Shown: one piece after another, positions 43,452 to 51,656 of the stretch
Numbering within the stretch: position 1 is the first letter of the stretch
Layout of the letters: each line of letters opens with the position of its first letter
Origin: UBA1672 sp964351365
GTDB lineage: Bacteria > Pseudomonadota > Alphaproteobacteria > Micavibrionales > Micavibrionaceae
NCBI GenBank assembly: GCA_964351365.1
Contig: CAYGNP010000002.1
Span: forward strand, 97,163 to 161,162
Direction: 5' to 3'
DNA length: 64,000 bases
Notes under the pieces: model-generated
Databases searched by the model: none
What the model saw: only the letters and a program-made list of their open reading frames with translations
What the model was told of the DNA's origin: nothing
Position numbers and translations under genes: made by a program

Positions 43452-44732
43452 TCATAAAACTGCCTTGGCCAGTGCTTGCGTGAATAGATCGCGATGCTGC
43501 TGTGTTGACATTTCTGTAGCGGCAACCAGCAGGCGATTTCCATCGAGGGCCAGCCCGGCAATGATCTTGTTCTTCGCCAGCTTTTCAACAACATCGTTTG
43601 CCGGCTTTGGCAGCTCTATCACGAATTCATTGAAAAAGTTTTTGTTTATGACTTTGACGCCCTTGATTTTTTCAAGTGCATCGGAGAGATCACATGCGGC
43701 TTCATGGTTCAATTGCGCAAGCCGTTTAAAACCGGATTCGCCAAGAAGTGCCATGTGAACCGTGAAGGCAAGCGCACACAGGCCCTGATTAGTGCAGATA
43801 TTTGATGTGGCTTTATCCCGGCGGATATGTTGCTCGCGCGTGGACAACGTAAGCACGAAGCCGCGCTTGCCGTCTGCATCCTCGGTCATGCCGCACAGGC
43901 GGCCAGGCATTTGGCGCAGATATTTCTCGCGGCAGGCAAAAAAGCCAAGATGCGGTCCGCCGAAGCTCATAGGCAGCCCGATTGATTGCGCTTCGCCGCA
44001 GACGATATCGGCTTCGGTTGGGGCTGGAAGAAGACCGAGGGAGATAATTTCGGTGATTACAACAATTAATAGTGCACCAGTTGCATCACATTTTTTGCGC
44101 CATTCACTATATTTATGCGGGTTTCCAAAGAAATCAGGTGATTGAACAATCACGCAGGCCGTCTCTTCATCCGGCTCTCCGTCGACAACAATCCTATCAC
44201 TTAAGTTTGCCATGTAAGAGTCTAGAACGGAACGATATTCTGGGTGTAGCGGTGCACCTATTACGACCTTGTTGCGCTTTGTGATGCGCATGGCCATTAG
44301 TGCGGCCTCAGTGGTGGCGGTCGAGCCGTCATAGAGGGAGGCGTTTGCAATTTCCTGCCCTGTTAGTTTTGAGATAAAGGTTTGATATTCAAAAATAACC
44401 TGCAAAGTTCCTTGTGCAATTTCCGGCTGGTACGGGGTGTAAGCCGTGAGAAATTCGCTGCGCTGGATGATGTAATCGACGGTTGCGGGGATATGGTGAT
44501 AATAGACCCCTGCCCCCAGGAAAAAAGGAATATCGAGCGCAGGGATATTTTTTGCCGCCAGAGTGCCAAGCGCACGCTCAACCTGTAATTCACCCTGATG
44601 AGGCGGGAGGTCCGCCATTCCTTTAATGAAGGCCACTTTGGGGATGTCACGATAAAGGGCGTCTACGCTGGTTGCTCCAACGGCCTTGAGCATCTCTTTG
44701 CGGGCATTTTCCGTTTGGGGAAGATATCTCAT
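43452..44732 (-). CDS. gcvPA: Glycine dehydrogenase (decarboxylating) subunit 1
   Basis: The N-terminal half of the two-subunit P-protein. The 426-residue chain begins MRYLPQTENARKEMLKAVGA and contains FLGAGVYYHHIPATVDYIIQ, YTPYQPEIAQGTLQVIFEYQ and the conserved SLGLLPAPTEADIVCGEAQS region. It lacks the PLP lysine, which is in GcvPB. It lies 3 bp after gcvH. Confidence 0.95.
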   Translation of the reverse strand: MRYLPQTENARKEMLKAVGATSVDALYRDIPKVAFIKGMADLPPHQGELQVERALGTLAAKNIPALDIPFFLGAGVYYHHIPATVDYIIQRSEFLTAYTPYQPEIAQGTLQVIFEYQTFISKLTGQEIANASLYDGSTATTEAALMAMRITKRNKVVIGAPLHPEYRSVLDSYMANLSDRIVVDGEPDEETACVIVQSPDFFGNPHKYSEWRKKCDATGALLIVVITEIISLGLLPAPTEADIVCGEAQSIGLPMSFGGPHLGFFACREKYLRQMPGRLCGMTEDADGKRGFVLTLSTREQHIRRDKATSNICTNQGLCALAFTVHMALLGESGFKRLAQLNHEAACDLSDALEKIKGVKVINKNFFNEFVIELPKPANDVVEKLAKNKIIAGLALDGNRLLVAATEMSTQQHRDLFTQALAKAVL

Positions 44733-44735
44733 AAA

Positions 44736-45113
44736 TTAATCAACCTCTTTTAGATATTGAGCATAGGCGGCTTCGTCCATCAAATCATTCAGAGCTGATG
44801 CATCTGAAACCTTGACCTTGGCGATCCAGCCATTATCATTTACGGGCTTAGTGATAAGCTCAAGATTATCCACCATCGGCTCGTTTATTTCTGTTACTTC
44901 ACCATCAACAGGCGAATATACTTCAGCCGCCGTTTTCACAGATTCAACAACGGCGATATCTCCGCCCTTTTTTACTTTTTTACCGATTTCAGGCAGCTCG
45001 ACGAAGACAAGATCGCCCAGTGCATCCTGTGCGTGTTTTGTAATACCTACCCATGCGGTGTTGCCATCAACATAAATGCATTCATGGTCTTTTGTGTATT
45101 TAAATTCGGCCAT
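44736..45113 (-). CDS. gcvH: Glycine cleavage system H protein
   Basis: The 125-residue lipoyl carrier that shuttles the aminomethyl intermediate between the P, T and L proteins. The lipoylated lysine is in AVVESVKTAAEVYSP. The N-terminus AEFKYTKDHECIYVDGNTAW is typical. I chose ATG 45113, which has AAGGAG at the right distance just upstream; a further ATG at 45131 would overlap the preceding gene. It is 3 bp before gcvPA. Confidence 0.97.
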   Translation of the reverse strand: MAEFKYTKDHECIYVDGNTAWVGITKHAQDALGDLVFVELPEIGKKVKKGGDIAVVESVKTAAEVYSPVDGEVTEINEPMVDNLELITKPVNDNGWIAKVKVSDASALNDLMDEAAYAQYLKEVD

Positions 45114-45117
45114 ATTA

Positions 45118-45444
45118 TTACTCCTTAACATTTTTAACCTTCGAAAAAATTTTTGTAACTGCTTTAAAAAACTTTAACCACACTAATCCCGCTATCGCCA
45201 TCCATAAAAAACAAAAACCCATCATCAAGCAAGAAAACTCAAGAATCGGCGCTATTGTAACAAAGTAACCATCCAGCAATGCAAATCCGGAATTGCAGTT
45301 TGTTCCACCTGACCCTATCGCTCCAGTGCATATGTTAGAACCAATAATCATAAATGGGATTGCTATACCCACTGGACTTATGGCCAAAATAAACCATATG
45401 AGCGCATCAAAGCTAGGCTGTGTTATTGCTCTATTTATTTTCAA
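45118..45444 (-). CDS. Small two-span membrane protein inside the gcv cluster
   Basis: A 108-residue hydrophobic protein with two membrane segments (LIWFILAISPVGIAIPFMII and FSCLMMGFCFLWMAIAGLVW) joined by a short loop with two cysteines (SNICTGAIGS and TNCNSGFA). It follows gcvT by 5 bp and precedes gcvH by 4 bp. No family is recognised. The short spacing makes co-transcription with the glycine cleavage genes nearly certain. Confidence 0.6.
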   Translation of the reverse strand: MKINRAITQPSFDALIWFILAISPVGIAIPFMIIGSNICTGAIGSGGTNCNSGFALLDGYFVTIAPILEFSCLMMGFCFLWMAIAGLVWLKFFKAVTKIFSKVKNVKE

Positions 45445-45449
45445 TTTTT

Positions 45450-46562
45450 TTATGCGGCCTCTTTCTTAGAATTCTTAGTCTTTGCTGGGAGAAAAGGCAT
45501 GTTTGAAATTTCCGCCTCTATGTTTTTTCCGCGCACATTGATAAAAATTTTGGTGCCGGGCTGAGTGTACGCGCTTGGCACGTATCCTTGCCCGATTGAG
45601 GCATTTAAGGTCGGCGAAAAGCCACCACTTGTCAGCTTGCCAATCACTTCATCCTCTTTGTTTCTGATTTCTGCACCCTCGCGAGCTACGCCGCGACCTG
45701 TCAGCTTAATGCCCACGCGTTTTTTATCTGCTCCTGATTTTTTTTGAGCAAGCACATGCTGCGCGCCAGTAAAACCTTGATTATCTTTGCCCATAACCCA
45801 GGCTAAATCGGCCTCAATTGGCGTGGTTGTGTCGTCGATATCATGACCGTACAGGCAATAGCCCATTTCAAGACGCAAGGAGTCACGGGCTGCAAGGCCG
45901 ATCGGCTCAACATCATTATGATCGAGCAGAGCTTCCCATATTTTTTCTGCGTCTTGATTTGGCACACTGATTTCAAAGCCATCTTCGCCGGTATAACCGA
46001 GGCGTGAGATAAACATTTTATGATCCTTTTGCGCCCAGAGCCCCATATAAGATAGCTTTGAGAGCTCAATTTTAAGCGCGTCTTTTATAACGTTCTCAGC
46101 TTTTTGACCTTGAAGGGCAATAAGAGCCCAGTCCTCAAAATATGTCATTTCAAGAGTTTGTGGCATCTGGCTTTTCATCCAGGCCATATCCTTTTCCTTG
46201 CAGCCCGCATTTAGAACGCAGTGAAAAGCGTTTTCGCCCGTGCGCGTAACCATTAAATCATCGATGATGCCGCCCTCCTCGTTCGTAAGAACCGTATATT
46301 TTGTGCGGTCTATACCTAATTTCTTGAAGGATGATGGGGTTACTTTTTCAAAGAAATCAACTGCATCGCTGCCCCCCTGCTCGCCCTTGACCATAATTTG
46401 TCCCATGTGAGAAACATCAAAGAGGCCTGCTTTTTCACGAACCCATTCGTGCTCTTTTTTTACACCAAGATCGTAATAAAGGGGCATGTCATAGCCTGCG
46501 AACCCGCCCATTTTGGCATTTCTCTTTAAGTGCGCGCCATGTAATGCGGTGCGTCGTAGCAT
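45450..46562 (-). CDS. gcvT: Glycine cleavage system T protein (aminomethyltransferase)
   Basis: Releases ammonia and passes the methylene group to tetrahydrofolate. The 370-residue protein shows GGFAGYDMPLYYDLGVKKEH, DVSHMGQIMV, ISRLGYTGEDGFEISV and RDSLRLEMGYCLYGHDI, all typical of GcvT. It heads the gcv cluster. I looked for a glycine riboswitch in the short upstream gap and saw none. Confidence 0.96.
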   Translation of the reverse strand: MLRRTALHGAHLKRNAKMGGFAGYDMPLYYDLGVKKEHEWVREKAGLFDVSHMGQIMVKGEQGGSDAVDFFEKVTPSSFKKLGIDRTKYTVLTNEEGGIIDDLMVTRTGENAFHCVLNAGCKEKDMAWMKSQMPQTLEMTYFEDWALIALQGQKAENVIKDALKIELSKLSYMGLWAQKDHKMFISRLGYTGEDGFEISVPNQDAEKIWEALLDHNDVEPIGLAARDSLRLEMGYCLYGHDIDDTTTPIEADLAWVMGKDNQGFTGAQHVLAQKKSGADKKRVGIKLTGRGVAREGAEIRNKEDEVIGKLTSGGFSPTLNASIGQGYVPSAYTQPGTKIFINVRGKNIEAEISNMPFLPAKTKNSKKEAA

Positions 46563-46647
46563 TTTTCCTCGCTTTATTTTAGAAAACCAATCTAAGCAAT
46601 AGCAAAATTATGCGCTCTGTTTAAGAGGGAAAATGTTTTTTTTGCCT

Positions 46648-47412
46648 TTATTGTCCAGAGATATTAATGCGCTCTTTTTTTTCACTGACTATTTGTTTGA
46701 TTTTTACGTTGCGGATTGGGGCGGTAACATCCATATAAATTTGGAGATACTGTCCATTGGGCATAGAAATGTCATGTACATTGTAAAATGTTCTGTCAAC
46801 GTTATATATCTCGCTCTTTTCAATCCTGCCGCCATTAAAGGTCCCCAAGATGTATGTTTCTTCGCCGTATGTTATTATTCTATATGGTGATTCAGGCGTT
46901 TTGCCGACATTGATAATCTCTGTGAGGCTATTGATAATAGCTGCGCGAACATTTTTCAGAAAAATGCTGTCGCCATAACGAACGTCAGCAAGGCTGAGCG
47001 TTATTGCAAAGTCTAGCACATCAAGATTTACTATGTGTTTATCCAAAAGGTTTCGGTATTGCGCCAGCGCTTTATTAATTTCTCTTGGCTCAGTTTCTGT
47101 GTCTGCTTTGTAAGCATAGCGCGTGAGCTCATCTATTATTTTTTCTGAGAATGGCGTGTATTGGCTTGTCCATGAATAATAAACACGCATTGCTCGCACG
47201 CGATTTTGCAGGTTTAGCTTCCCTTCCTTAACTTCGCGCAAGGCCGTATCATAGCTCTGCTCATAACGCTGCTCAGATTGTTGCCAGGTTGCGAGCTCGC
47301 GCTGTGTTATTTTCAAATCATCAGCATCGAGATCTTGCGCTTTTGTGCTTTGCGCAGCTGTGATCCCTATTAAAAATAATAGTGTTAACCCAAGAAAAGT
47401 CGCATAACGCAT
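46648..47412 (-). CDS. Secreted helical protein of unknown function
   Basis: A 254-residue protein with a signal peptide (MRYATFLGLTLLFLIGITAA). The N-terminal mature half is helical and charged (RELATWQQSEQRYEQSYDTA). The C-terminal half is beta-rich. I chose the ATG at 47412, which gives a clean signal peptide; an upstream ATG would add 28 residues and run into the tuf terminator. It lies between tuf and gcvT. No family is recognised. Confidence 0.7.
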   Translation of the reverse strand: MRYATFLGLTLLFLIGITAAQSTKAQDLDADDLKITQRELATWQQSEQRYEQSYDTALREVKEGKLNLQNRVRAMRVYYSWTSQYTPFSEKIIDELTRYAYKADTETEPREINKALAQYRNLLDKHIVNLDVLDFAITLSLADVRYGDSIFLKNVRAAIINSLTEIINVGKTPESPYRIITYGEETYILGTFNGGRIEKSEIYNVDRTFYNVHDISMPNGQYLQIYMDVTAPIRNVKIKQIVSEKKERINISGQ

Positions 47413-47462
47413 CAAGATAATCCTTTTTCTTTCACTATAACAGCTTGTCTGCGCTAGGAAAA

Positions 47463-47491
47463 TAAAAAAGCCCCGCATGTGTCGCGGAGCT
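47463..47491 (-). terminator. Rho-independent terminator of tuf
   Basis: On the minus strand, AGCTCCGC (47491-47484) pairs with GCGGGGCT (47476-47469), with one wobble, a 7-nt loop, then a T-rich run (47468-47463). It lies about 30 bp after the tuf stop. Confidence 0.88.
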
Positions 47492-47519
47492 TTCAATTAT
47501 TATTTTGAAGCGTCATTAA

Positions 47520-48698
47520 TTACGCTACGATTTTGCTCACAACGCCGGCGCCGACGGTGCGTCCACCTTCGCGGATCGCGAAGCGCAGGCCTTCGGTCAT
47601 GGCGATTGGCGCGATCAGCGTCACTTCCATGTTGTTGATGTTATCGCCGGGCATCACCATTTCGGTGCCGCTTGGCAATGTTACCTCACCGGTTACGTCC
47701 GTCGTTCTGAAGTAGAATTGCGGGCGGTAATTGGTGAAAAATGGTGTGTGACGGCCACCTTCATCCTTGGACAAAATATACGCCTCGGCGGTGAATTTTG
47801 TGTGGGGGGTGATGGAGCCGGGCTTGCATAGAACCTGGCCGCGCTCGATTTCCTCGCGCTTGGTTCCACGCAAAAGCGCGCCGATATTGTCGCCTGCCTC
47901 GCCGCGGTCAAGCAGCTTGCGGAACATTTCAACACCGGTGATGGTGGTTTTTTGTGTGTCGCGGATACCAACGATTTCGATTTCATCGCCGACATTGACC
48001 ACGCCTGCCTCGATCCGGCCAGTGGCAACAGTTCCGCGGCCAGAAATTGAGAACACGTCCTCAACCGGCATCAGGAAATCTTTGTCAATGGCACGCGCTG
48101 GCTGTGGGATGTAATCATCAACAGCCTTCAGAAGCTCGCGGATTTTGTTCTCACCAATCTCAGGGTCACGGCCTTCGAGCGCGGCCAGAGCCGAGCCGGA
48201 AACGATTGGAATATCATCGCCAGGGAAGTCATAGGATGTGAGAAGTTCGCGGATTTCCATCTCAACGAGCTCAAGCAATTCCGGGTCGTCCACCTGGTCA
48301 ACCTTGTTCATGAACACCACAAGCGCGGGAACACCAACCTGGCGCGCAAGCAAGATGTGCTCGCGGGTTTGAGGCATCGGGCCGTCTGCTGCGTTCACAA
48401 CCAATATCGCGCCGTCCATTTGCGCCGCGCCGGTAATCATGTTCTTCACATAGTCCGCGTGGCCCGGGCAGTCAACGTGCGCGTAGTGGCGGGCGTCTGT
48501 TTCATATTCAACGTGCGCGGTTGAAATCGTGATCCCGCGCGCTTTTTCTTCCGGTGCACCATCAATCTGATCGTAGGCCTTGAATTCACCAAAATACTTC
48601 GTCAGCGCCGCTGTCAGCGTCGTTTTACCATGGTCAACGTGACCAATCGTTCCTATGTTACAGTGCGGCTTTGTCCGCTCAAATTTCTGCTTTGCCAT
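47520..48698 (-). CDS. tuf: Elongation factor Tu
   Basis: A 392-residue translation GTPase. G1 is GHVDHGKTTL, the effector region RGITISTAHVEYET follows, then DCPGHADYVKNMITGAAQMD and the guanine-specificity motif MNKVDQVDD. The start follows a good ribosome site (AAGGAG). It has its own terminator, and a promoter can be proposed in the gap to the upstream MBL gene. The usual neighbours rpsJ or tRNA-Trp-secE are not adjacent. Confidence 0.98.
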   Translation of the reverse strand: MAKQKFERTKPHCNIGTIGHVDHGKTTLTAALTKYFGEFKAYDQIDGAPEEKARGITISTAHVEYETDARHYAHVDCPGHADYVKNMITGAAQMDGAILVVNAADGPMPQTREHILLARQVGVPALVVFMNKVDQVDDPELLELVEMEIRELLTSYDFPGDDIPIVSGSALAALEGRDPEIGENKIRELLKAVDDYIPQPARAIDKDFLMPVEDVFSISGRGTVATGRIEAGVVNVGDEIEIVGIRDTQKTTITGVEMFRKLLDRGEAGDNIGALLRGTKREEIERGQVLCKPGSITPHTKFTAEAYILSKDEGGRHTPFFTNYRPQFYFRTTDVTGEVTLPSGTEMVMPGDNINNMEVTLIAPIAMTEGLRFAIREGGRTVGAGVVSKIVA

Positions 48699-48765
48699 TT
48701 CTTAATGCTCCTTACAAAAAACAATAAACCCGCCGCACGCGGCATCAAATTAATGCTATGGTTTA

Positions 48766-48797
48766 AAAAACCCGCAGCGTAATGTCAACGGGTTTTT
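48766..48797 (-). terminator. Terminator hairpin upstream of tuf, with a promoter element in its loop
   Basis: A 9-bp perfect stem (AAAAACCCG at 48797-48789 on the minus strand with CGGGTTTTT at 48774-48766), a 14-nt loop, and further T. It should end transcription from the MBL gene. On the minus strand the loop contains TTGACA, a possible -35 element for tuf with a -10 further downstream. Confidence 0.7.
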
Positions 48798-48824
48798 ATG
48801 GTTTTGCCTATAAAAGCATCAAAA

Positions 48825-49727
48825 TTACTGCTTCATTGATTCATAGGCTATTGGCAGCCATTTTTCCGGAGGCAAAAATCCATCACCCCATTCTTCATTA
48901 AATGACTTTAGCGGATTTGCAGCGGTTATTTCTTCCAGGGTTTTTCCAGCCTCAATCATGGGCTTGATTGCGCTTTGAACACTTACAAGCATATCCCGAT
49001 AAGCGGTAAGCTCGGCCTTGTTAGAGAGCGGGCCATGACCAGGGATGATTTTTGTCTGGTCATTTATTTTTTCCAGAATAACATTTGTTGCATCGATCAT
49101 CCCTTGAAATGATCCGCCTGTTGAGGCGTCTATGAAGGGATAAAAGCCGTTAAAAAAGATATCGCCTGTGTGCATGATGTTATCTTTTTCGAAGTAGATC
49201 ACAGAGTCGCCATCCGTGTGCGCGTTTGGCAAGTGCATAATGCTTAATGTATCGCCATTAATGTGGACATGCATATGATCATTAAAGGTCAAGGATGGCA
49301 GCGCAATTGCAGGGGCAGCGGTACTTTTCATATCAAAGGCGGGTATATAATTATCTACGGACAGGCGTTTGCGGACATTATCATGTGACATGATCATTGC
49401 GCCCTGCCCGCCCATAACCTCGTTCCCTCCGGTATGATCGCCATGCCAGTGTGTGTTTAGAACATAACGAATATCGTTTTCTTTTGTGCCAGTAATTTTT
49501 TCTATTTGCTCTAAGACTTGCGGCGTGGCGTTGGCGTAACCATTATCAATCATAAAGATGCCGTCATCACCAATTGAAACGCCAATATTGCCGCCGGAAA
49601 CCTGTATCACATAGACGCGATCAGATATTTTGGTGCTTTTTGCCGCGGCTGCGTGGTCATGATTACCTGCAAAAGCAGGCAATGCAGTGATGAAAATTAT
49701 ACATATTGCGGTGAGTATTTGTTTCAT
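48825..49727 (-). CDS. Exported MBL-fold metallo-hydrolase
   Basis: A 300-residue periplasmic zinc hydrolase. Signal peptide: KQILTAICIIFITALPAFAG. The metal-binding motif is NTHWHGDHTGG (HxHxDH), with further ligands in LPNAHTDGDSVIYF and IPGHGPLSN. A C-terminal helix follows. The substrate is unknown; the fold covers lactamases, glyoxalases and quinoprotein-relay hydrolases. I chose the ATG at 49727, which has AGGGGGG just upstream. It starts 18 nt after the 3' end of tRNA-Gly and has its own terminator. Confidence 0.88.
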   Translation of the reverse strand: MKQILTAICIIFITALPAFAGNHDHAAAAKSTKISDRVYVIQVSGGNIGVSIGDDGIFMIDNGYANATPQVLEQIEKITGTKENDIRYVLNTHWHGDHTGGNEVMGGQGAMIMSHDNVRKRLSVDNYIPAFDMKSTAAPAIALPSLTFNDHMHVHINGDTLSIMHLPNAHTDGDSVIYFEKDNIMHTGDIFFNGFYPFIDASTGGSFQGMIDATNVILEKINDQTKIIPGHGPLSNKAELTAYRDMLVSVQSAIKPMIEAGKTLEEITAANPLKSFNEEWGDGFLPPEKWLPIAYESMKQ

Positions 49728-49745
49728 GTTCCCCCCTGAAGAGAC

Positions 49746-49819
49746 TGGAGCGGGCGACCGGGATCGAACCGGCATGTTCAGCTTGGAAGGCTGACGTTCT
49801 ACCATTGAACTACGCCCGC
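49746..49819 (-). tRNA. tRNA-Gly (TCC)
   Basis: A complete cloverleaf of 74 nt with encoded CCA. The acceptor GCGGGCG pairs with CGCCCGC, the anticodon arm is TCAGC-CTTCCAA-GCTGA with anticodon TCC, and the T arm carries GTTCGATC. It reads GGA codons. It lies directly upstream of the MBL gene on the same strand. Confidence 0.97.
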
Positions 49820-49930
49820 ATGTGCATGTTAGATAATTCTTTATCGACTTTTGCCTTAAAAAGCAATAGCATTGGATTTGTTCATTCGTTTAAAATTGTC
49901 CCCTCATATTTGCACAAGGATTTATCTATT

Positions 49931-50434
49931 ATGAAGATTAAGGATCGCCCAGAATATAACGCCAAAGGAAAACCGGTTACTTTGCCAGAAACGGCCAAGG
50001 TTAGAGAGGCAATTACCGTCATGTCTGAGCGTAAATTCGGCTCGATTATCATTACGCGCGATGATCAGACCATTGCAGGCATTGTCACAGAGCGGGATTT
50101 GATGATTCGGCTATTGCATGAGAAAAAAGATCCGGACACGACCGCTTTGTCTGAAATTATGAGTAAGGATATACGCGCGGCTAAGGGCGATGATGATGTT
50201 ATGGACTGGCTGCGGATTATGTCGAATGAGCGCTTTCGCCACCTGCCGATCGTTGATGAGGAAGGAAAGCTTATTAATGTGATGTCATTGGGGGATTTTG
50301 TATCCTATACTTGGCCGGAGATGGTGACGCAGCTTAAGGCTAAGACACAGGAAAGCTTTGCCGCTGGTTATCAGATTTTGTTTATCATTGCAGCGCTTCT
50401 GGTCTATGCCTTGATCATAAATGTTATAAGCTAA
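49931..50434 (+). CDS. CBS-domain protein with C-terminal membrane anchor
   Basis: A 167-residue protein with two CBS motifs. The first spans AKVREAITVMSERKFGSIII to GIVTERDLMIRLL; the second spans LSEIMSKDIRAAKGDDDVMD to HLPIVDEEGKLINVMSLGDF. A C-terminal membrane segment follows (ILFIIAALLVYALIINVI). CBS pairs bind adenine nucleotides and regulate partner proteins. I chose ATG 49931, where CBS1 starts at its usual distance. It is divergent from tRNA-Gly and followed by tRNA-Trp. Confidence 0.88.
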   Translation: MKIKDRPEYNAKGKPVTLPETAKVREAITVMSERKFGSIIITRDDQTIAGIVTERDLMIRLLHEKKDPDTTALSEIMSKDIRAAKGDDDVMDWLRIMSNERFRHLPIVDEEGKLINVMSLGDFVSYTWPEMVTQLKAKTQESFAAGYQILFIIAALLVYALIINVIS

Positions 50435-50509
50435 AATCTGTTCGCTTGAAACTCTGTGAAAGTTATGTTGACCAACGCCCCAATTAATATTAGTTTGTGG
50501 CTGGTTTTA

Positions 50510-50584
50510 GGGGTATAGCTCAGTTGGTAGAGCGTCGGATTCCAAATCCGTAGGTCCCGGGTTCGAGTCCTGGTGCCCCTGCCA
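50510..50584 (+). tRNA. tRNA-Trp (CCA)
   Basis: A complete 75-nt cloverleaf with encoded CCA. The acceptor AGGGGTA pairs with TGCCCCT, the anticodon loop is TTCCAAA with anticodon CCA, and the T loop is GTTCGAGTC. The first anticodon-stem pair is T-T, which is unusual but tolerated. In many proteobacteria this gene lies between tuf and secE; here it is about 9 kb away. Confidence 0.95.
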
Positions 50585-50653
50585 TTTTCCAAATAATCTG
50601 CAGTAACTTTTTCTCAATACTGATAATCTCAAATATAAAAAACCGCACTAACT

Positions 50654-51547
50654 TTACATTGTTGTTTGTGTGAAACTTTCACCCAAATGATCGATCAGCG
50701 TTCTGATCTTGGCTGAGAGGTGGCGGGTGTGTTGGTAAACGGCGTAGATGTTAAAATCTCTCTCTTCGTATTTTTCCAATACGATTTCGAGCTTACCTGC
50801 TTTGATTGAATCGCCAACAATAAAAGTCGGCAGCAAAGTAACGCCGCAGCCAGAGAGCGCCGCTTCATGCAACAAATCCCCATTATCAGCCAAAAACGCG
50901 CCGGAAACATTTTGCCATTTGCGTTGCCCATCGATTATAAAAGGCCAGGCCTTGCCATCGGCCAGGTTCAGATAGCTCATGCAATTATGCGCTTTCAAAT
51001 CTTTGGGATGCTCGGGTTTTCCATGTTTTTGAAAATAATCCGGGCTGGCGCAGACCACGCGGCGGCAATCCACAAGCTTTTTTGCAATAAGGCTGGAATC
51101 TTCCATTGGTCCAGTGCGAATCGACAGATCATACCCCTCCTCTACCAGATCAACGCGACGGTCGGAGAGGTAGGTTTTAATACTTACATCCGGATATTTC
51201 GCAAGATAAGAAGAAATCGCAGGCCCAAGATATTGCATCCCGAAACTCACAGGCGCAGCGAGTTTTACTTCTCCGACGGGTTTATCCATTTTATGCTGGA
51301 TGCGCGCTTCAACCTCCTGCAATTCATCCGTGAATTTCCGTACATATTCCAGATAGCTGTAGCCCGTTTCGGTCAATGTAACTTTTCGCGTTGTGCGAAT
51401 AAAAAGCGGCGCGCCTAAAAAATCTTCTAGATCTTTGATGCGTTTGCTCACGACCGAGTTGGCGAGATTGAGTTTGCGGGCGGCAGCGGCAAAGCTTCCC
51501 GTCTCTCCTACGGCTCTGAAAGCCTCCATATTTGCGAGCTTGTCCAT
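50654..51547 (-). CDS. LysR family transcriptional regulator
   Basis: A 297-residue LysR regulator with the helix-turn-helix AFRAVGETGSFAAAARKLNL and NSVVSKRIKDLEDFLGAPLF. The C-terminal effector domain contains VGEVKLAAPVSFGMQYLGPA. It resembles the CrgA-like subgroup. I chose ATG 51547; the open frame upstream is not family-like and crosses the intergenic region. It is divergent from the pirin gene with 109 bp between the starts, the usual arrangement for a LysR target. Confidence 0.93.
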   Translation of the reverse strand: MDKLANMEAFRAVGETGSFAAAARKLNLANSVVSKRIKDLEDFLGAPLFIRTTRKVTLTETGYSYLEYVRKFTDELQEVEARIQHKMDKPVGEVKLAAPVSFGMQYLGPAISSYLAKYPDVSIKTYLSDRRVDLVEEGYDLSIRTGPMEDSSLIAKKLVDCRRVVCASPDYFQKHGKPEHPKDLKAHNCMSYLNLADGKAWPFIIDGQRKWQNVSGAFLADNGDLLHEAALSGCGVTLLPTFIVGDSIKAGKLEIVLEKYEERDFNIYAVYQHTRHLSAKIRTLIDHLGESFTQTTM

Positions 51548-51656
51548 TATTCTATTTATTCGAATAGTTATTTTCTTAATTCCTATATTATCAAATAATA
51601 CAGAAAAATCTATCTTGAAAATAAGAATAATTTCTATAAAAGTTAAGGAGATGGAT
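51548..51656. promoter_or_regulatory. Divergent LysR-pirin regulatory region
   Basis: AT-rich gap holding a perfect 10-bp palindrome TATTCGAATA at 51557-51566, inside wider dyad arms CTATT-N6-AATAG (51552-51567). It lies just upstream of the LysR start, a plausible autoregulatory operator. The pirin ribosome site AAGGAG (51645-51650) closes the region. Operator identity is inferred. Confidence 0.45.

Noticed and set aside
46563..46647. Glycine riboswitch before gcvT
   Set aside because: The gap is only 85 bp and shows none of the conserved tandem-aptamer bases.
49805..49930. Upstream in-frame extension of the CBS gene
   Set aside because: It starts inside the tRNA-Gly gene on the other strand and encodes non-conserved residues.
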